Below the pieces are notes generated by a model, which was not told the origin of the DNA, did no database searches, and saw only the letters and a list, made by a program, of their open reading frames with translations. This document shows positions 25,047 to 35,679 of a DNA stretch of 64,000 nt, piece after piece. Each line of letters starts with the position of its first letter. Position 1 is the first letter of the stretch. This DNA is from Hymenoscyphus infarciens. Taxonomy: Eukaryota; Ascomycota; Leotiomycetes; Helotiales; Helotiaceae. Location of the stretch: positions 394,378 through 458,377 of the forward strand of contig LLCB01000007.1 in assembly GCA_001414345.1 (NCBI GenBank), given 5' to 3'. The position numbers and the translations under genes are program-made.

Positions 25047-25668
25047 CTACTTCTTGTCCTTGTCATGGGTTTTCACATGGTCACTCAACCCATCCTTCCT
25101 TGGGAAACTCTTACCCCCTTCTTTGGAGTATTTGCACCATTTGTATTTGCAATGGAAACGGTCGCTCTTCTCGTGAAAGGCCTTCCTATGTCTCTTCATG
25201 CTTTTTTGGTGTTTAAATGATGTTATGCAACCCTCGACGCCACACTTGAATAGACCGAGATGGGATGTGGTAGGAGCCCTGTTACCTGGTCAATTTTCAT
25301 CAATTTAATTGAGCTGGCTGGTATACCTTTGCTGTGAGAACTCCGACGGTAGAAGCGGGAGTGGAAGTGGGCTGTCCTCGCGAGTGCTAGGCGCAGGAAG
25401 TGATTGTTGGAAGTCTTGAGAAGCCTGATGGAAGCTTTGTTCTTGAGTCTGAAAGGAATTGACGTCCTCGAAAGCTGAGGTGCTAGAGAAAGTGTTGTTT
25501 GTTGAAAGTGGAGTTGGGAAGTTTCCCTCTTGTGATTGAGCCTGGCTCGGTTCTCGGATTACCGGTGTGTTGTCTGGGGCCGGAGGCTCATACCCCAGCT
25601 CCAGCCAACGAGGGTCGACATACTGAAGATGATTTTGTTCTCGGTGTAGCGAATACTCGTTGCTGTCT
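25047..25668 (-). CDS. C2H2 zinc-finger protein, 5' end unresolved
   Basis: The reading frame is spliced from at least two exons, 25668-25327 and 25278-25047, around a 48-bp intron (donor GTATAC, acceptor AACAG) that keeps phase. The upstream exon is Gln/Ser/Pro-rich and disordered, starting after a TTTCTAG acceptor with residues DSNEYSLHREQ. The downstream exon encodes two C2H2 fingers: C-x4-C-x12-H-x4-H (KCGVEGC..RHRKAFH) and C-x4-C-x18-H-x3-H (HCKYKWC..DHVKTH), ending DKDKK. The second finger has an unusually long loop. No ATG lies in frame in the exon, so at least one further 5' exon must exist. A frame opening at the ATG near 25872 and splicing at a GTACCC donor keeps phase, but its peptide looks unlike a transcription-factor start. 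Probably a nuclear DNA-binding regulator. Confidence 0.72.
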
Positions 25669-25690
25669 CTAGAAATAAGCTGTGTCCGGC

Positions 25691-25745
25691 CTCACTTGAA
25701 GGCTTTCCTCTTCGTACAGAGGAAAGCCTTTAGGGGCCAAGTGAG
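25691..25745. repeat. Two-step hairpin (20-bp discontinuous inverted repeat)
   Basis: The left arm ctcacttg + aaggctttcctc (25691-25710) is complementary to gaggaaagcctt (25719-25730) + caagtgag (25738-25745). The loop is ttcgtaca, and the right arm carries a 7-nt bulge (taggggc). It lies just upstream of the known coding part of the C2H2 gene, in its presumed leader or first intron. It could be an RNA hairpin or a terminator-like or insertion relic. Confidence 0.7.
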
Positions 25746-26466
25746 CAAGAAAAGAGGAAGTGGGCGACTGCAAGCCCACAAAGAAAGGAGAAAGAAGAGA
25801 GTGGAATGCCCCGAGCAGGGTACAATGTGCAGTAGAGAGAAAAGAGAGAAGAGAAAGGAAGAATGATTAGGATCATATATTTATAGGAGGACCATGACAA
25901 CGAACCACCTCCAACAAAAACAGCACCAAAACAGGCTACAGCTCAGGCGTATTTCTGACAGATATTATTGGAGGCCTGGATTTTAGCATCATGCAATTGC
26001 TCCGTTTTGCATACAGCCTTGCATACACATAAAAGCGGCACCAAATAGCTCTGGTTGTCCATTTGAGAGAAACATCAATTTAATTGTTCTAAAACTAGAG
26101 AATAGCCGAAAAGAGCGTCGAGAGTTCCAATGTTCAAGTACCTAAGGAGATTTGGAATAATCACTTCGATTCATCTGGGGATTTAAAAGAACGAGAGCGG
26201 TTCAGTGCCACTTTCTTGTTTATCACAAGACGAAGCGAAGGCATCAGGGCCTCTTGCATGACGCTAAAATCAAGGCCTCCAATCATCGAATCCTCTCCTA
26301 TTTGCCTTTAGCGAGAAGGTCTGCCCAAAATCATGATTCCATTGTAGTTGGGATTGAACTTAAAGGGCGAATCTTTCCTGAGACCTTTGCTCAAGGTTTT
26401 CCTTTCCCTCCCAATTGTCCGTACCCTCACGAACTTCATTTTATTGAAATTGCCCAACCATCCACC
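25746..26466. promoter_or_regulatory. Divergent intergenic region between C2H2 gene and 26467 gene
   Basis: This segment must contain the promoter and missing 5' exon of the minus-strand C2H2 gene and the promoter of the plus-strand gene at 26467. A TATAAATA box candidate on the minus strand sits at 25878-25885, immediately upstream of a pyrimidine-rich tract (minus strand, about 25750-25870). The last 60 bp before 26467 are C/T-rich and end with a good CCACCATGG start context. Confidence 0.4.
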
Positions 26467-27378
26467 ATGGCTGCTGAAATATTCTGCTGTCGTCAAATCA
26501 GCCCCTATCGTCCCAGCATTCTCGATCACGAAGCCAAGTTTAAGGATTTCATTCGATGGGAGCGTCATATCTCGGACTCCCCCGAAGAGATCACTGCTTC
26601 TAGTCCTTCCATCTTACTCGGCAACCCCTCTGCGTATGCTATGCAGGTGGTTCGTCAGGTCAACTATGGCCCTGTCAAATGGAAGCGATATTTCGTCTCG
26701 AATGGGATTGAACAGGGTGGTTCAGCCTACAAGGAGGTTGTCGAACAAGACCTTATTGAGGCAAATTATGAGAAGTTGAATACGTATGTTGAGCTTTTCA
26801 GTTGCTTGCTGTTTATGATCTTTGTTCTTTACCGATTTGGATGCTGATATTTGTGACAATCTGATAGGTACAAGAATTTCAAGTGCGCGGTGCATAATCT
26901 CTTCTTCGAGCTCAATATTTACAAGAAGAACCCTGTCAGCAAACATCATTGGCGTGCCAACATTGCGAGACCTGCGGGTGATATTGACTTGACTCCCGGC
27001 GGTTCCGGTCCTTCAGCTACTGTCCAACCTCCTATCATCACGCCTGGTGGAGGAAGTTTGAATCTTTCGTCTCTCAAACAGGAGGAGAATAAGGACAATG
27101 AGATGGAGCTTGAGAAAAAAGATGGTGAGAAAGTGGAGAGTAAGGAGGGTGAAGCGAAAGAAGAGGGTTCTGGCCCACAAGGTCACGCCGGTACTGCGTT
27201 CAAGTCATTGATCCTCGGAAGCCAGAGTGGTGATCACTCGGATGATGAGTTTGATCATCACAACGACTACGATGAACGTGATGACCGCAGTGTCTACCGA
27301 GACGACCCGGACGCGGAGCGCGATTACACGGCTTGTAGTGCGCACGACTGTGGATACTGTGGGAAGTGTGAGTACTGA
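26467..27378 (+). CDS. Conserved-looking fungal protein of unknown function (275 aa)
   Basis: Two exons, 26467-26783 and 26868-27378 (276 codons). The 84-bp intron (AC^GTATGT..GATAG) joins EKLNT to YKNFKC without a frame change. The start was chosen for its CCACCATGG context and because upstream residues look like leader. The first about 155 residues look globular (IRWERHISDSPEE, RQVNYGPVKWKRYFV, HNLFFELNIYKKNP). The rest is a disordered Gly/Pro then Glu/Lys/Asp-rich tail with an acidic DHSDDEFDHHNDYDERDD run, ending in a small cysteine cluster CSAHDCGYCGKCEY that could bind metal. I do not recognise the family. No signal peptide or membrane segment. Confidence 0.7.
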
Positions 27379-27539
27379 GGCTTCTGTAGAATGGGTTGAG
27401 ATGGGTAGTGTGTTTTTGTTCGAATTATTAGTTCAAAGTTTTCTAAATTCTTTTGCTACTACTTTCTCTGGTTCTTTTTCATGAGACCTGGAATTGTCGT
27501 GTGTTTCTTGTTTTGCAAGTATGTTTAATTGAAGACTAT

Positions 27540-28352
27540 TGGAATTTTGGTACGAAAAATAGCAGAAATATACTTACTAGGAAAGCTGATCCATACCGTA
27601 TCACCTCGTGGAAATTCGATTGCGATTCCATAGATTTACAAGCCGGATTTGCCAATTCATTAGGCAACAGTTCATACAAGGCTTTGCGTCATAATAGTGC
27701 ATCAACAGGGCTTCAGTGCTTCACTCAAGAATTGATATATCCTAGAAAGTTAAATACCCGCGCGCTGTGGAGTCAACTTGTAAACCCACAATCTAACAAA
27801 CAACCTCCCTTCCTACTACCAACGAACAATCCCAAAAGGAAGCGACGCTTCTCCCTCAACTCTCTGCTAGATTCAGTCACCGAAATCTCCCCATACGAGA
27901 AGTACAAGAAGAAAAAAATTGCGCCCCTCCCTCTTGGAAGTATCCAAGAACCTACCTCACCATGTTATTACGATGTCCCAGTTTTGGCATTTCGACACCA
28001 TGGAGAAGTCCAACGAAGAGTCCAGTCCAGTCAAGACACCGCCCTGAGTCAACTATTTCGACCAGGCCCAAGTCAACGAAAGCTTTTTCAATATCTATGT
28101 CCACAAGATATCATGGTTCTCGTTTCCACTGACGCACTAACCCGTAGACGTGTTCGAGAAGATCTTTCGACACAGAGCCCTCCATCTGATCACCAAAAAC
28201 CAATATCAGTCCAAGATATGCGTCTATTGCCTTATCATCCTAACGAGAAGTGTGATTGTGAAGAGGGTTTTCAGGGCATGTCTAGGGTTGCACAAAGCAG
28301 AGTCTTTTTTTCAAGAGCAGTAATAAATACAGACACTTTCATAAAGCTATGA
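27540..28352 (+). CDS. Open frame, 5' part of a broken or multi-exon cysteine-rich gene
   Basis: A long stop-free frame (stop-free from at least 27453, ending at the TGA at 28350-28352) carries a basic segment (NNPKRKRRFSLNSLLDS) and a CDCEEGFQG motif near its end. It has no in-frame ATG before about 28113, so if real it needs an upstream exon. Its stop overlaps the start of the next open frame, shifted by -1, which suggests one ancestral gene with a frameshift or an unrecognised intron. No family recognised. Confidence 0.35.
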   Translation, partial: WNFGTKNSRNILTRKADPYRITSWKFDCDSIDLQAGFANSLGNSSYKALRHNSASTGLQCFTQELIYPRKLNTRALWSQLVNPQSNKQPPFLLPTNNPKRKRRFSLNSLLDSVTEISPYEKYKKKKIAPLPLGSIQEPTSPCYYDVPVLAFRHHGEVQRRVQSSQDTALSQLFRPGPSQRKLFQYLCPQDIMVLVSTDALTRRRVREDLSTQSPPSDHQKPISVQDMRLLPYHPNEKCDCEEGFQGMSRVAQSRVFFSRAVINTDTFIKL

Positions 28353-28891
28353 TTCATCAAAGATGGCGTTTTCAGAACCTCGCCGAAAGAGAGCTCTATC
28401 TAGAGATCGCCGATGGATTAGCATCACCAGAAAGCCCAACGTGGAGATATTTCTCTGGCAGATATCCTACATCTCGGGAACAGGTTGGACTGTATTATTG
28501 TCAGAAAAGAGGACATGTACCAAAATACGATAGCTCTGGCAACTTCATGGTAACTTGCCCTAGATGTAGTATCGAGGCTAAAAAGGTGATCGATTCGTTT
28601 CTCGAAGGACTTCTCTTGAGGCCGTCTGTTTGTCGATCCTGTTATAAAAGAGCTAGGAGTCGCCACCCAGGGGGATATCGAAGCTGTCATTGTAAAATAA
28701 TTGCAAATGGGTCTTGCATGGCTTGTTTGGCTCGGCAACATGCAGAGTTCGAGAGAAATATCTCCCAACGACCTTCTTTATGGCATATACCGAAGACTAA
28801 AGAGACCGTGTTTGAGGCAGTTGCGGGAATCAGAATGCGGCCTTTTCACTCCTCCCTAAGCGAAGTTTCCACCAAATCGAGGGAAGAGTGA
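28349..28891 (+). CDS. Cysteine-rich protein of unknown function (180 aa frame)
   Basis: The frame begins MIHQRWRFQNLAERELYLE and carries four paired-cysteine clusters typical of zinc binding: TCPRC, VCRSC, CHCK and CMAC, within about 60 residues (about 70-130). This is protein-like and differs in composition from random frames nearby. It overlaps the preceding frame (ATGA junction) and is followed by a third frame at 28888, again overlapping. I read the locus as one zinc-binding-type gene with two frame breaks, either real decay or unrecognised splicing. Start at 28349 is therefore uncertain. Confidence 0.42.
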   Translation: MIHQRWRFQNLAERELYLEIADGLASPESPTWRYFSGRYPTSREQVGLYYCQKRGHVPKYDSSGNFMVTCPRCSIEAKKVIDSFLEGLLLRPSVCRSCYKRARSRHPGGYRSCHCKIIANGSCMACLARQHAEFERNISQRPSLWHIPKTKETVFEAVAGIRMRPFHSSLSEVSTKSREE

Positions 28892-29371
28892 AGGTATGGT
28901 GGACAAAAAGATATCGGAAGGCCCTTGAAAATCGTTTCCACGACAGTTGTGTCTGTGGCGAAGAAATCACCCCAGTAAGAAACGCTCTGTGGGGCATGAT
29001 TTTCGAGAGGGTTTTCTCAAAATGTGGACCTTTATCCCACATTTGTCGATGTAATAGGAGGGCAGGCGGATCCACCAGTGGTTCCTTGGACGATATTCTG
29101 TGTGGGTTGCGAGGGTTTGGTGGTACCGTCTAGCAAATATAGCCAGAGTGATGATTTAACGGAAGGAAATGACATGGTGGGAGACGCGTTAGGAATGGTT
29201 CTAAGGGGGACGTTATATGCTAAAGGCTTCGACGTTTTCAGCTCCGTTAAAGATATCATCAAAGAGGATAGCTTTTTTCGCCCTGGCCTTCCGGCCATGC
29301 CTATTGGAATTCTCTCTGAGAACGGTATTTCTAGAGCTATCTCTATAAGTCTAAAATTATCATATATCTGA
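28888..29371 (+). pseudogene. 3' part of the broken cysteine-rich locus
   Basis: Two overlapping frames cover this segment. One (from 28888) contains SCVCGEEITPVRNALWG and SKCGPLSHICRC. The other (29024-29371) contains PWTIFCVGCEGLVVPSS, then a hydrophilic region and a plausible C-terminus. The cysteine pairs continue the theme of the preceding frame, and the protein-like sequence hops between frames. That is what a frameshifted pseudogene, or a gene with very short undetected introns, would show. Confidence 0.35.
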
Positions 29372-29601
29372 GTAAGAAATTATCGGGCAAGTGCAAGTAT
29401 TTGAATGACCTAATCCACGCAAACCTGACAATGCCGCTGAACATAATTCGTACAATTAATATTGGAAAACCGCGAGTGAAGTTCGAAAACGCTAAGGATG
29501 AACTGTTTACACTCGCTTTTTCGATCTTTCAAAGACCTAGCCTTGGCCACCAAAATTCGTGTCTCCATCAAATATGAAGAAACGTCCACCACTTCCACCA
29601 C

Positions 29602-32600
29602 TTACTCCTCAATCTGTAATTTCTTGTCCCTATTCTCCAGCCCCAACAAGCTTCTAACAGGACGGCTTTCCACCCTTCCCGAGCGATTCTTCAACAAACC
29701 CAAAACCACCTCTTTAAAATTCTGTGCCAAATCCTCCCATACAAACTCCGGATTGAGAGCCTTCATAAAAACCCGCATCGCAGAAACAGGAACCTTCATA
29801 ATACCGCATACATCTTCAGCCGAAAGACTCTTCTGCATTGTACCGATGAACCTTGCCTGCAGCGACGAACTGAAATTCTCGAATTCATCTTCCATCTTCT
29901 TTTCGGTTGCGGCTGTTACCGCTGTTTCCCCTTGTCCTTCAGACTCGATAGCAACCACAGATTCCAGCTTCTCTCCGGTCAATATTTCATGGAGGAATGC
30001 TTCGTCGAGAGGCTCAATGTCATTCCCGAATTCGCCCTTCTTCCCAACCTGCCATGGAACACGCTTCTTCTCTGCATCACCTATAACCTTTCTAGTTAAC
30101 TCTAGGTTCTTAGTTTTCGTTTCTTCGTCGATGTCCTCTCCGACTTCTGCGTCCAGGAGATCTCGGTATGCCTGGAGATTTTGGATACTGAGTGCTTCTG
30201 GTTTGACATTCCAAAGAACAGAGATTTCAGCATGTCGATCAACAAGCTCTTGACAAAACTCTTTCATCTTCTCCCACTCATTGCTACTGCACGCTTCCGA
30301 AATTTTAGTTTTGAGTTCGCTAAAAGCAGCCGAACGTTTGTTGTACACCATAGCAGCTACAAGATCGTCATTAGCCCGTCGTTGGCCTCCCTTGGATAGA
30401 TGCTGAAGATATCTGATCATCTTGATATAACTCTGAGTCTGTTTCTCCAATTTCTTTGGAAGATGTTCCAAAAGCCGAGTCGCGACAGCCACGACATCAA
30501 TATCCTTTGTGGTAAGGATTCGCATAAAGATAGTGATGATAGTACGAGAATGATCGAGTTGAATATTTCGGGCACGGCAATACTCCCCCAACCACTTTGC
30601 AAAAATCGATTTTGTGTCGTCCACCTTTTCGTTCATGGTGATCACCCGAACAATGACTTTATCGAGGAGCTTCTCTAAATTTTCAAGTAATTGCTCGAGA
30701 GGCCAGCTGGTGTAGGGGTATAAAGCGACGACGGTTTCGTACCAAATCCACTCAACATCTTTGGTTGGGACATCATACCGAGGATTGAGTCCAAAGAGCT
30801 GCCAGACCATACTTTGAGGGCGAACACCCGAACCAGCAATCGTAAGCAAATTCCCGAAAAGCCCTCGCATCAATCTCGTAGCAGAATCTTCAACCTTGTC
30901 CAATACAACCGGCGCAGTTGTCCTCATAGCCGCAAGTTTGCCCATGGCGGCCATCAATAAAGCGCTCATAAGATGACCAGTTTCCGGACTTCCAGGTTGG
31001 ATATTAAATTCTCGAGATGCGACTGCTTGACTGAGGGTGCTTCTCATGATTATTCGTAAAGCAGCAATATGAGGCTCGTTGCATTTCTCCAACCATCGTA
31101 CTGTGTATGGACTCTTGAGATTTACGAATTCATCCCAACAAACCCACGCCAACATCGAACCATTCCCTCTTGCTTGATTCAGGTATGGCAGTGCAAGAAT
31201 TGGGTGGGAGGGCCCAGACTGACTTTGAAGTGGGCCGTTGTGGTCGTTTTGCGATTGTTCCATGATAATTCCTGCGGTGAAGCCTTCGAGGTGTAGGACT
31301 CTTGAATCGAGATCGCAACATGGGCTACAAATGGGAAGTCAACAAAACGCCATACGAGAGCGGTGGAGTTGGGAAGACTTTGGGGAATTTCTTTGCACAT
31401 ACCTGGCATCAATAGCAGCATTTTTCAAGCTACCCAAGAGCTGACGATACGGCGTGGTTTCAATATTCAATAGCATGACACCCATTTCTTCAGCATACAG
31501 CTCAAGATGGCTTGCCAAAGTCTCAAAAGTCATAGACTTTACGGCCTCAACATTTCCCTGAATCTGAGCTTGTCTAACTAGTCTCTTCAGATCATGTGTC
31601 CGCTTAGAAGTCGTTTGAGAAGACATCATATTTGCCAAATTGGAAATCGCCGACTCGAGAGCCTTTTGCATTTCCTTGGTATTCTTTCTCAAATCTCCAA
31701 GCATGTTGTTTTTTTTCTTCACTAGTTCTGGATCGTCCATTTTGTATTCTTGGGTGAGGAAGTGGATGTAGGCCGTCCTGATGGGTGCCAATGCATTGCT
31801 GACTTTCGCGGACAGTGTGTTCACCAAGGATTCGGAGAGTGATTGTAAATCTTTTTGGTTGAGAGTCATTTGGAGTTGCGGAATTGCTGCAGATATGTCC
31901 TCTTCCAGATCTTGGATTTGGTGGACTGGGAGTTTTTCGAACAGATCTCGGAGGTCTTGAGGTTGGACTAACTTCCCTGAAGTAGGAAGGAGGATCGTGT
32001 TTTTCTCGTTGAGGTCAACGATTCGCTTTAATCTTGGATCTAGAATGGCTTCCACACCCACAGATTCGAGTATGGATGTCACATCTGAACCAAATGCAAG
32101 CCTAGAAGTATTTAGGTGTTCCCGATTGGCAATCCCTCGATAGAAATAGTACTTCTTGGAGATTTGAATAAGAACCAAAGATTGAGGGCCTGCCAGTGCA
32201 GTCACCGCATTGATATTCGCCGAATTCAACATGGAGAGGACATCGTCCGTATTCTTGGGCTTGCTTGTCGACTTAAGTTGCAGGATGAAGAGTGCATTGA
32301 TTCTGTAGGAAGTTGCGAGGTTTCGGGCATTATCTGTCATTCGATCATCGACAATTACTACGACGTTCTTAAGCTGTTCATAGTAATTCCGTAGAGCACT
32401 CTCATTGGAAAAAGGGACATTTGAAGGGATTGTTCCAGTGGCCAGTAGGACTGGACCTTGAAGTTGGGAACCCCAGATACATGGCAACACAATGGCGGAT
32501 GGTTGATCTTCAGTGGCTAGCTCCTCTTCTGAATGCTTAAACTCAATGCCTGTACCGAAATATATGATCTGTGAGTTTCCCAAGTCAAGGAAGGAAGGAA

Positions 32601-33719
32601 GTGTAGTTGAATTTGTGGTGAACACAGCATTTTCTTTAGAGACGACTTTGTTCAGACTTTCCGTTTTCGAGCTTGTGTCTTCTGTGGCTATTTCAGTCTC
32701 TGGGAGTGCATCTATAACATATTAGCTGGGGGTAACCTCTTAAGATTGAAATTGAAAGCACTTACCTCGTCTTACAGTTTGCGGAGCAGAGATAGTGAAA
32801 TCGGCGCGCTTGATTGCTTCAGGGAACGCGGGGGTTTGCAATTTATTGCTGTCGCACATCATTCCCCGATCTGTGGTCGCAGTTGGCAATATTGAACATA
32901 TCAAGGAGTCTCCATCACGCTTAATAACCAACGGACAACAGATGGTTGCATCGCCGATTGTGGCTGCGTCTAAAGGTACCGGGATGATGTAAAGAACCTG
33001 CCAATAAGTTAATTCAAGTCAGAAAGAAGAGGAATTCTTGAATCACCTTGTCCACATGGTTGGCAACAAGCAAAGCTGGGTGGGTTCCTAGAAACCTTGT
33101 AATTCGTGTTTCTTGGTAGCCCGAAATGAACACACAAATTTCTTTCTCAGTGAGAGACTCCTTGTTGATTTTGACATAATCGAGGAGATCTTGTCCGTTG
33201 AGGAGGTCGCCACTATGGGTTATTCCTGGAAACGTGTACCTAGCAAGCCAGCAACACGCCTTACATTCTGCATCCGCAAAGCAAAAGTCATAGTATGTGG
33301 GTGTTCTTTCTGAGACGGCCAAAATGGTAATTTGATCTGATACAATTGGGATCTTGAATGTTGATGCTGGTGCTTGTTGGATCTGGAAGTCCTCGAATAC
33401 CTCTGCAAATGGTTAATGCTTGCTCATTGGTTGCTTTGTTTTGGAATGAGAGATTATATGTACTCAAATGAGATGGGTAGCCAGTCATTCGTCTCAAAAG
33501 GGTCTCGCCCATCTCCCCCAAGTCCACGGCATTGAAAAAGAAGTCTTCGGGGTAGGAAGATATATCAATTTCGTCGATGCCATCTTCCGTCCGGCAAAGA
33601 AGAATGCGCTCTGGACTGAATGGGTGTGCAGAGCCAACTGGAAGTCTCTCCAAAATCTCTCGGATCTGAGACTTCGATGTCGCCAGAGGATCGAAGTAGG
33701 TCTTTCTAACTTTCTCCAT
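29602..33719 (-). CDS. Large orphan protein (1291 aa), function unknown
   Basis: Five exons on the minus strand are predicted: 33719-33464, 33402-33047, 32997-32766, 32711-31403 and 31324-29602. The introns are 61, 49, 54 and 78 bp with good GT..AG consensus, and the lengths sum to 1292 codons. The product starts MEKVRKTYFDPLATSKSQI and ends NRDKKLQIEE. The N-terminal 280 residues are mixed alpha/beta with several cysteines (ADAECKACCW). The middle (about 540-700) is helical and includes a Lys/Asn-rich coiled-coil-like stretch (VKKKNNMLGDLRKNTKEM). The C-terminal 570 residues are almost entirely helical, with charged repeats suggestive of an alpha-solenoid. No transmembrane helix, signal peptide or catalytic motif was recognised. 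It probably belongs to a lineage-specific fungal family. The gene model is strong, the function unassigned. Confidence 0.8.
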
Positions 33720-34488
33720 GGTTGCGGAAATAATTGCTGCTCACAAGTTGATTGTGCACATGGAAGAGTCGGAAGTATGGCGCAGATGAATGACTCGGCA
33801 GGTGCGCTTTGTTTTATACTCGTTCTTTCTTTAAATCTCACCGCATGAGTCAAAGGAGCTGAATACCCGACGGGGAGGGCAAACATGTGACATGAAATCA
33901 CATGATTTGCAATCCGGTGGGAAGTTTGAAGAAAAGTTGCCGAGTATGTAGGCAAATTGATAATAAGAGGTAAATTATTCCCAAAGTATGATTAAACCAA
34001 AGGCAAGAAGAGGGACAATTTAGCTACCTCCAGAATCTGTACGGTGTAAACTCTTGTCACCAAGGGCTGCGAGGATAGCAGATACAGCTTTCCTCGCATT
34101 GAGAGAAAATTAGACAAAAAGACTGTACAGAACTCAGCAATATTATGAAGCGGCCTTGATTTTTCCCTTCTGAGAGAGTCCATAGTGCCCAAGCGAAGTC
34201 TATCTGATGCGGAGTCTTTCCAAACTGGTTGAATAATGAGTGTACTGGGAAAGCAACCACTACGAGCGTCTCCACTCTCTGGTTGACATAGAAGTTTGGT
34301 AACGACATCTCTTTACCCTTCGAAAGGTTCAATGTTTTGTTTCATAAAAAAAACCTAATTCAAACAATAGGTCCATACAAATTGCATGTGATCACGTGAA
34401 ATCGCGAAACACAACACAAAAGATCGTCCAGGTTTCTACCATCCTCCGCTACATATACCAAACTGGAAATCACCCGCGTTCTTTACAC
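33720..34488. other. Intergenic; one doubtful short frame
   Basis: Holds the promoter of the 1291-aa gene and the 3' side of the nuclease-like gene. A 91-codon minus frame at 34057-34332 (starting MNLSKGKEM) is moderately protein-like but has no domain or supporting neighbour exon. I do not call it a gene. Confidence 0.4.
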
Positions 34489-35679
34489 TTAATGTAAGTT
34501 CCTGGACCTATTCCGTTGAGTTGCTTTTTGCCTCTTTCTTGCGTTCCCGGTGGATTGTCCCACCAACTCCTGGGATTGCACCTCCTCGAGTGAGATCTCG
34601 CTTTCCTCTCGCCCGCGTTTGGTATGGAATGACGACTGACTGGCCCTCGAAAATGAGTGAATATAGTCATCCTCTTGGCTATCGTTATCTTTCAAAGAAC
34701 ACGATCGGCTGTCTCCTGCTTCTGGGCTGGGGATTTGCCCTCCAAGCTTCGAATATGTAGCCTCGAGGGATCTCTCCTGTACTGCCAACATATGCAGCCA
34801 CCAGAGAGCTAGGTTGACTGTAAGATTGTTCGCTCCTACTCCCTCGTCCAATTCCCAAGGTATCGCCTTATATTCCATATACCAAGACTTTTCGCTTCCG
34901 GACCTCTTCTCTTGCGGCATTCCGAGAGCATTCTTCTCGAGTTTGCGCTTTCGGCCCTTTGATTCTGAGTCTGGTTTTGAAAGGCCGCGTCCTGAAATGC
35001 GAAAGACCACAACTTCCTCCTGGGTGATAAGGTATCCATAACGAACCTTGGCGGTCACGCAGTATGTTAGAATCTGACATATAGGCGCTTTCATCGCTGG
35101 GTCGTTTTTGGCTTTTTCCATCTTCTCGCTATTCCACTTTGTGCTAAGCTTGGTATCACCAGGGAGAAGGTTTTCATGCGTGACTCTTTTCTGGTCGTCA
35201 AAAATGACCTTGTCTTTCATGATCCCAGCCCAGTCGGGAATCTTTCGACCCTTCGGAGGGTGGATGGTAGCTTGACACCCGCATGCCATAAAAATCTCTT
35301 CTACTTCTTTCCTACTGCCAGATCTAGAATTTCCCGACAGTTTGGATTGCGAAGCGGCCAATGCTGCAGAAACCACTGCATTATTCCATCGAACCAAAAG
35401 CGAATTCAAGGTGTTTTCGTTGCGGATTTCAGTAATATGATACGGTAGCTTTTGGTTGAAGTTGGGAAGTTCATCCTCGCTGAATGGCTGATACAAGAGA
35501 TCCTTGTATAGCCGTTTGAGGGTCTCAAATGTGAAGTCTTCCCAAACTTTCAGTTCTTCATACGAGCACCACATCGCACCCGAAGTTTTGGTGTTGGAAC
35601 CTATATAGGAGTGTTCGCTATTGATCTGGGGGTTGGGGTGGTTAAGATAGCTCAGAAGAGTTTGTTTTTCGTGTGCCAT
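34489..35679 (-). CDS. PD-(D/E)XK nuclease-like fungal protein (396 aa)
   Basis: Single-exon gene starting MAHEKQTLLSYL. A restriction-endonuclease-like core is suggested by PDWAG (D149), a GDTKLS hairpin (D175-x-K177, the D-x-K of the PD-(D/E)XK motif) and a downstream Q202 in CQILTYC followed by YGYLITQEEVVVFRI, the usual strand after the core. The same PDWAG...GDTK...QILTY...YGYLIT order is found in fungal proteins annotated as PD-(D/E)XK nuclease-like, some of which sit next to or are fused with kinase domains. The C-terminal 100 residues are disordered, Ser/Glu/Arg-rich and end in basic nuclear-localisation-like clusters (GNARKRQK). It is divergent from the kinase-like gene at 36504. Catalytic activity is inferred from residues only. 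Confidence 0.72.
   Translation of the reverse strand: MAHEKQTLLSYLNHPNPQINSEHSYIGSNTKTSGAMWCSYEELKVWEDFTFETLKRLYKDLLYQPFSEDELPNFNQKLPYHITEIRNENTLNSLLVRWNNAVVSAALAASQSKLSGNSRSGSRKEVEEIFMACGCQATIHPPKGRKIPDWAGIMKDKVIFDDQKRVTHENLLPGDTKLSTKWNSEKMEKAKNDPAMKAPICQILTYCVTAKVRYGYLITQEEVVVFRISGRGLSKPDSESKGRKRKLEKNALGMPQEKRSGSEKSWYMEYKAIPWELDEGVGANNLTVNLALWWLHMLAVQERSLEATYSKLGGQIPSPEAGDSRSCSLKDNDSQEDDYIHSFSRASQSSFHTKRGREESEISLEEVQSQELVGQSTGNARKRQKATQRNRSRNLH

Noticed and set aside
24942..25220. 92-codon hydrophobic plus frame resembling a membrane protein
   Set aside because: It is the exact antisense of the C2H2 zinc-finger exon on the minus strand, which has a far stronger case.
34057..34332. 91-codon minus frame starting MNLSKGKEM
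   Set aside because: No domain and no compatible neighbour exon. Kept only as a remark in the intergenic entry.
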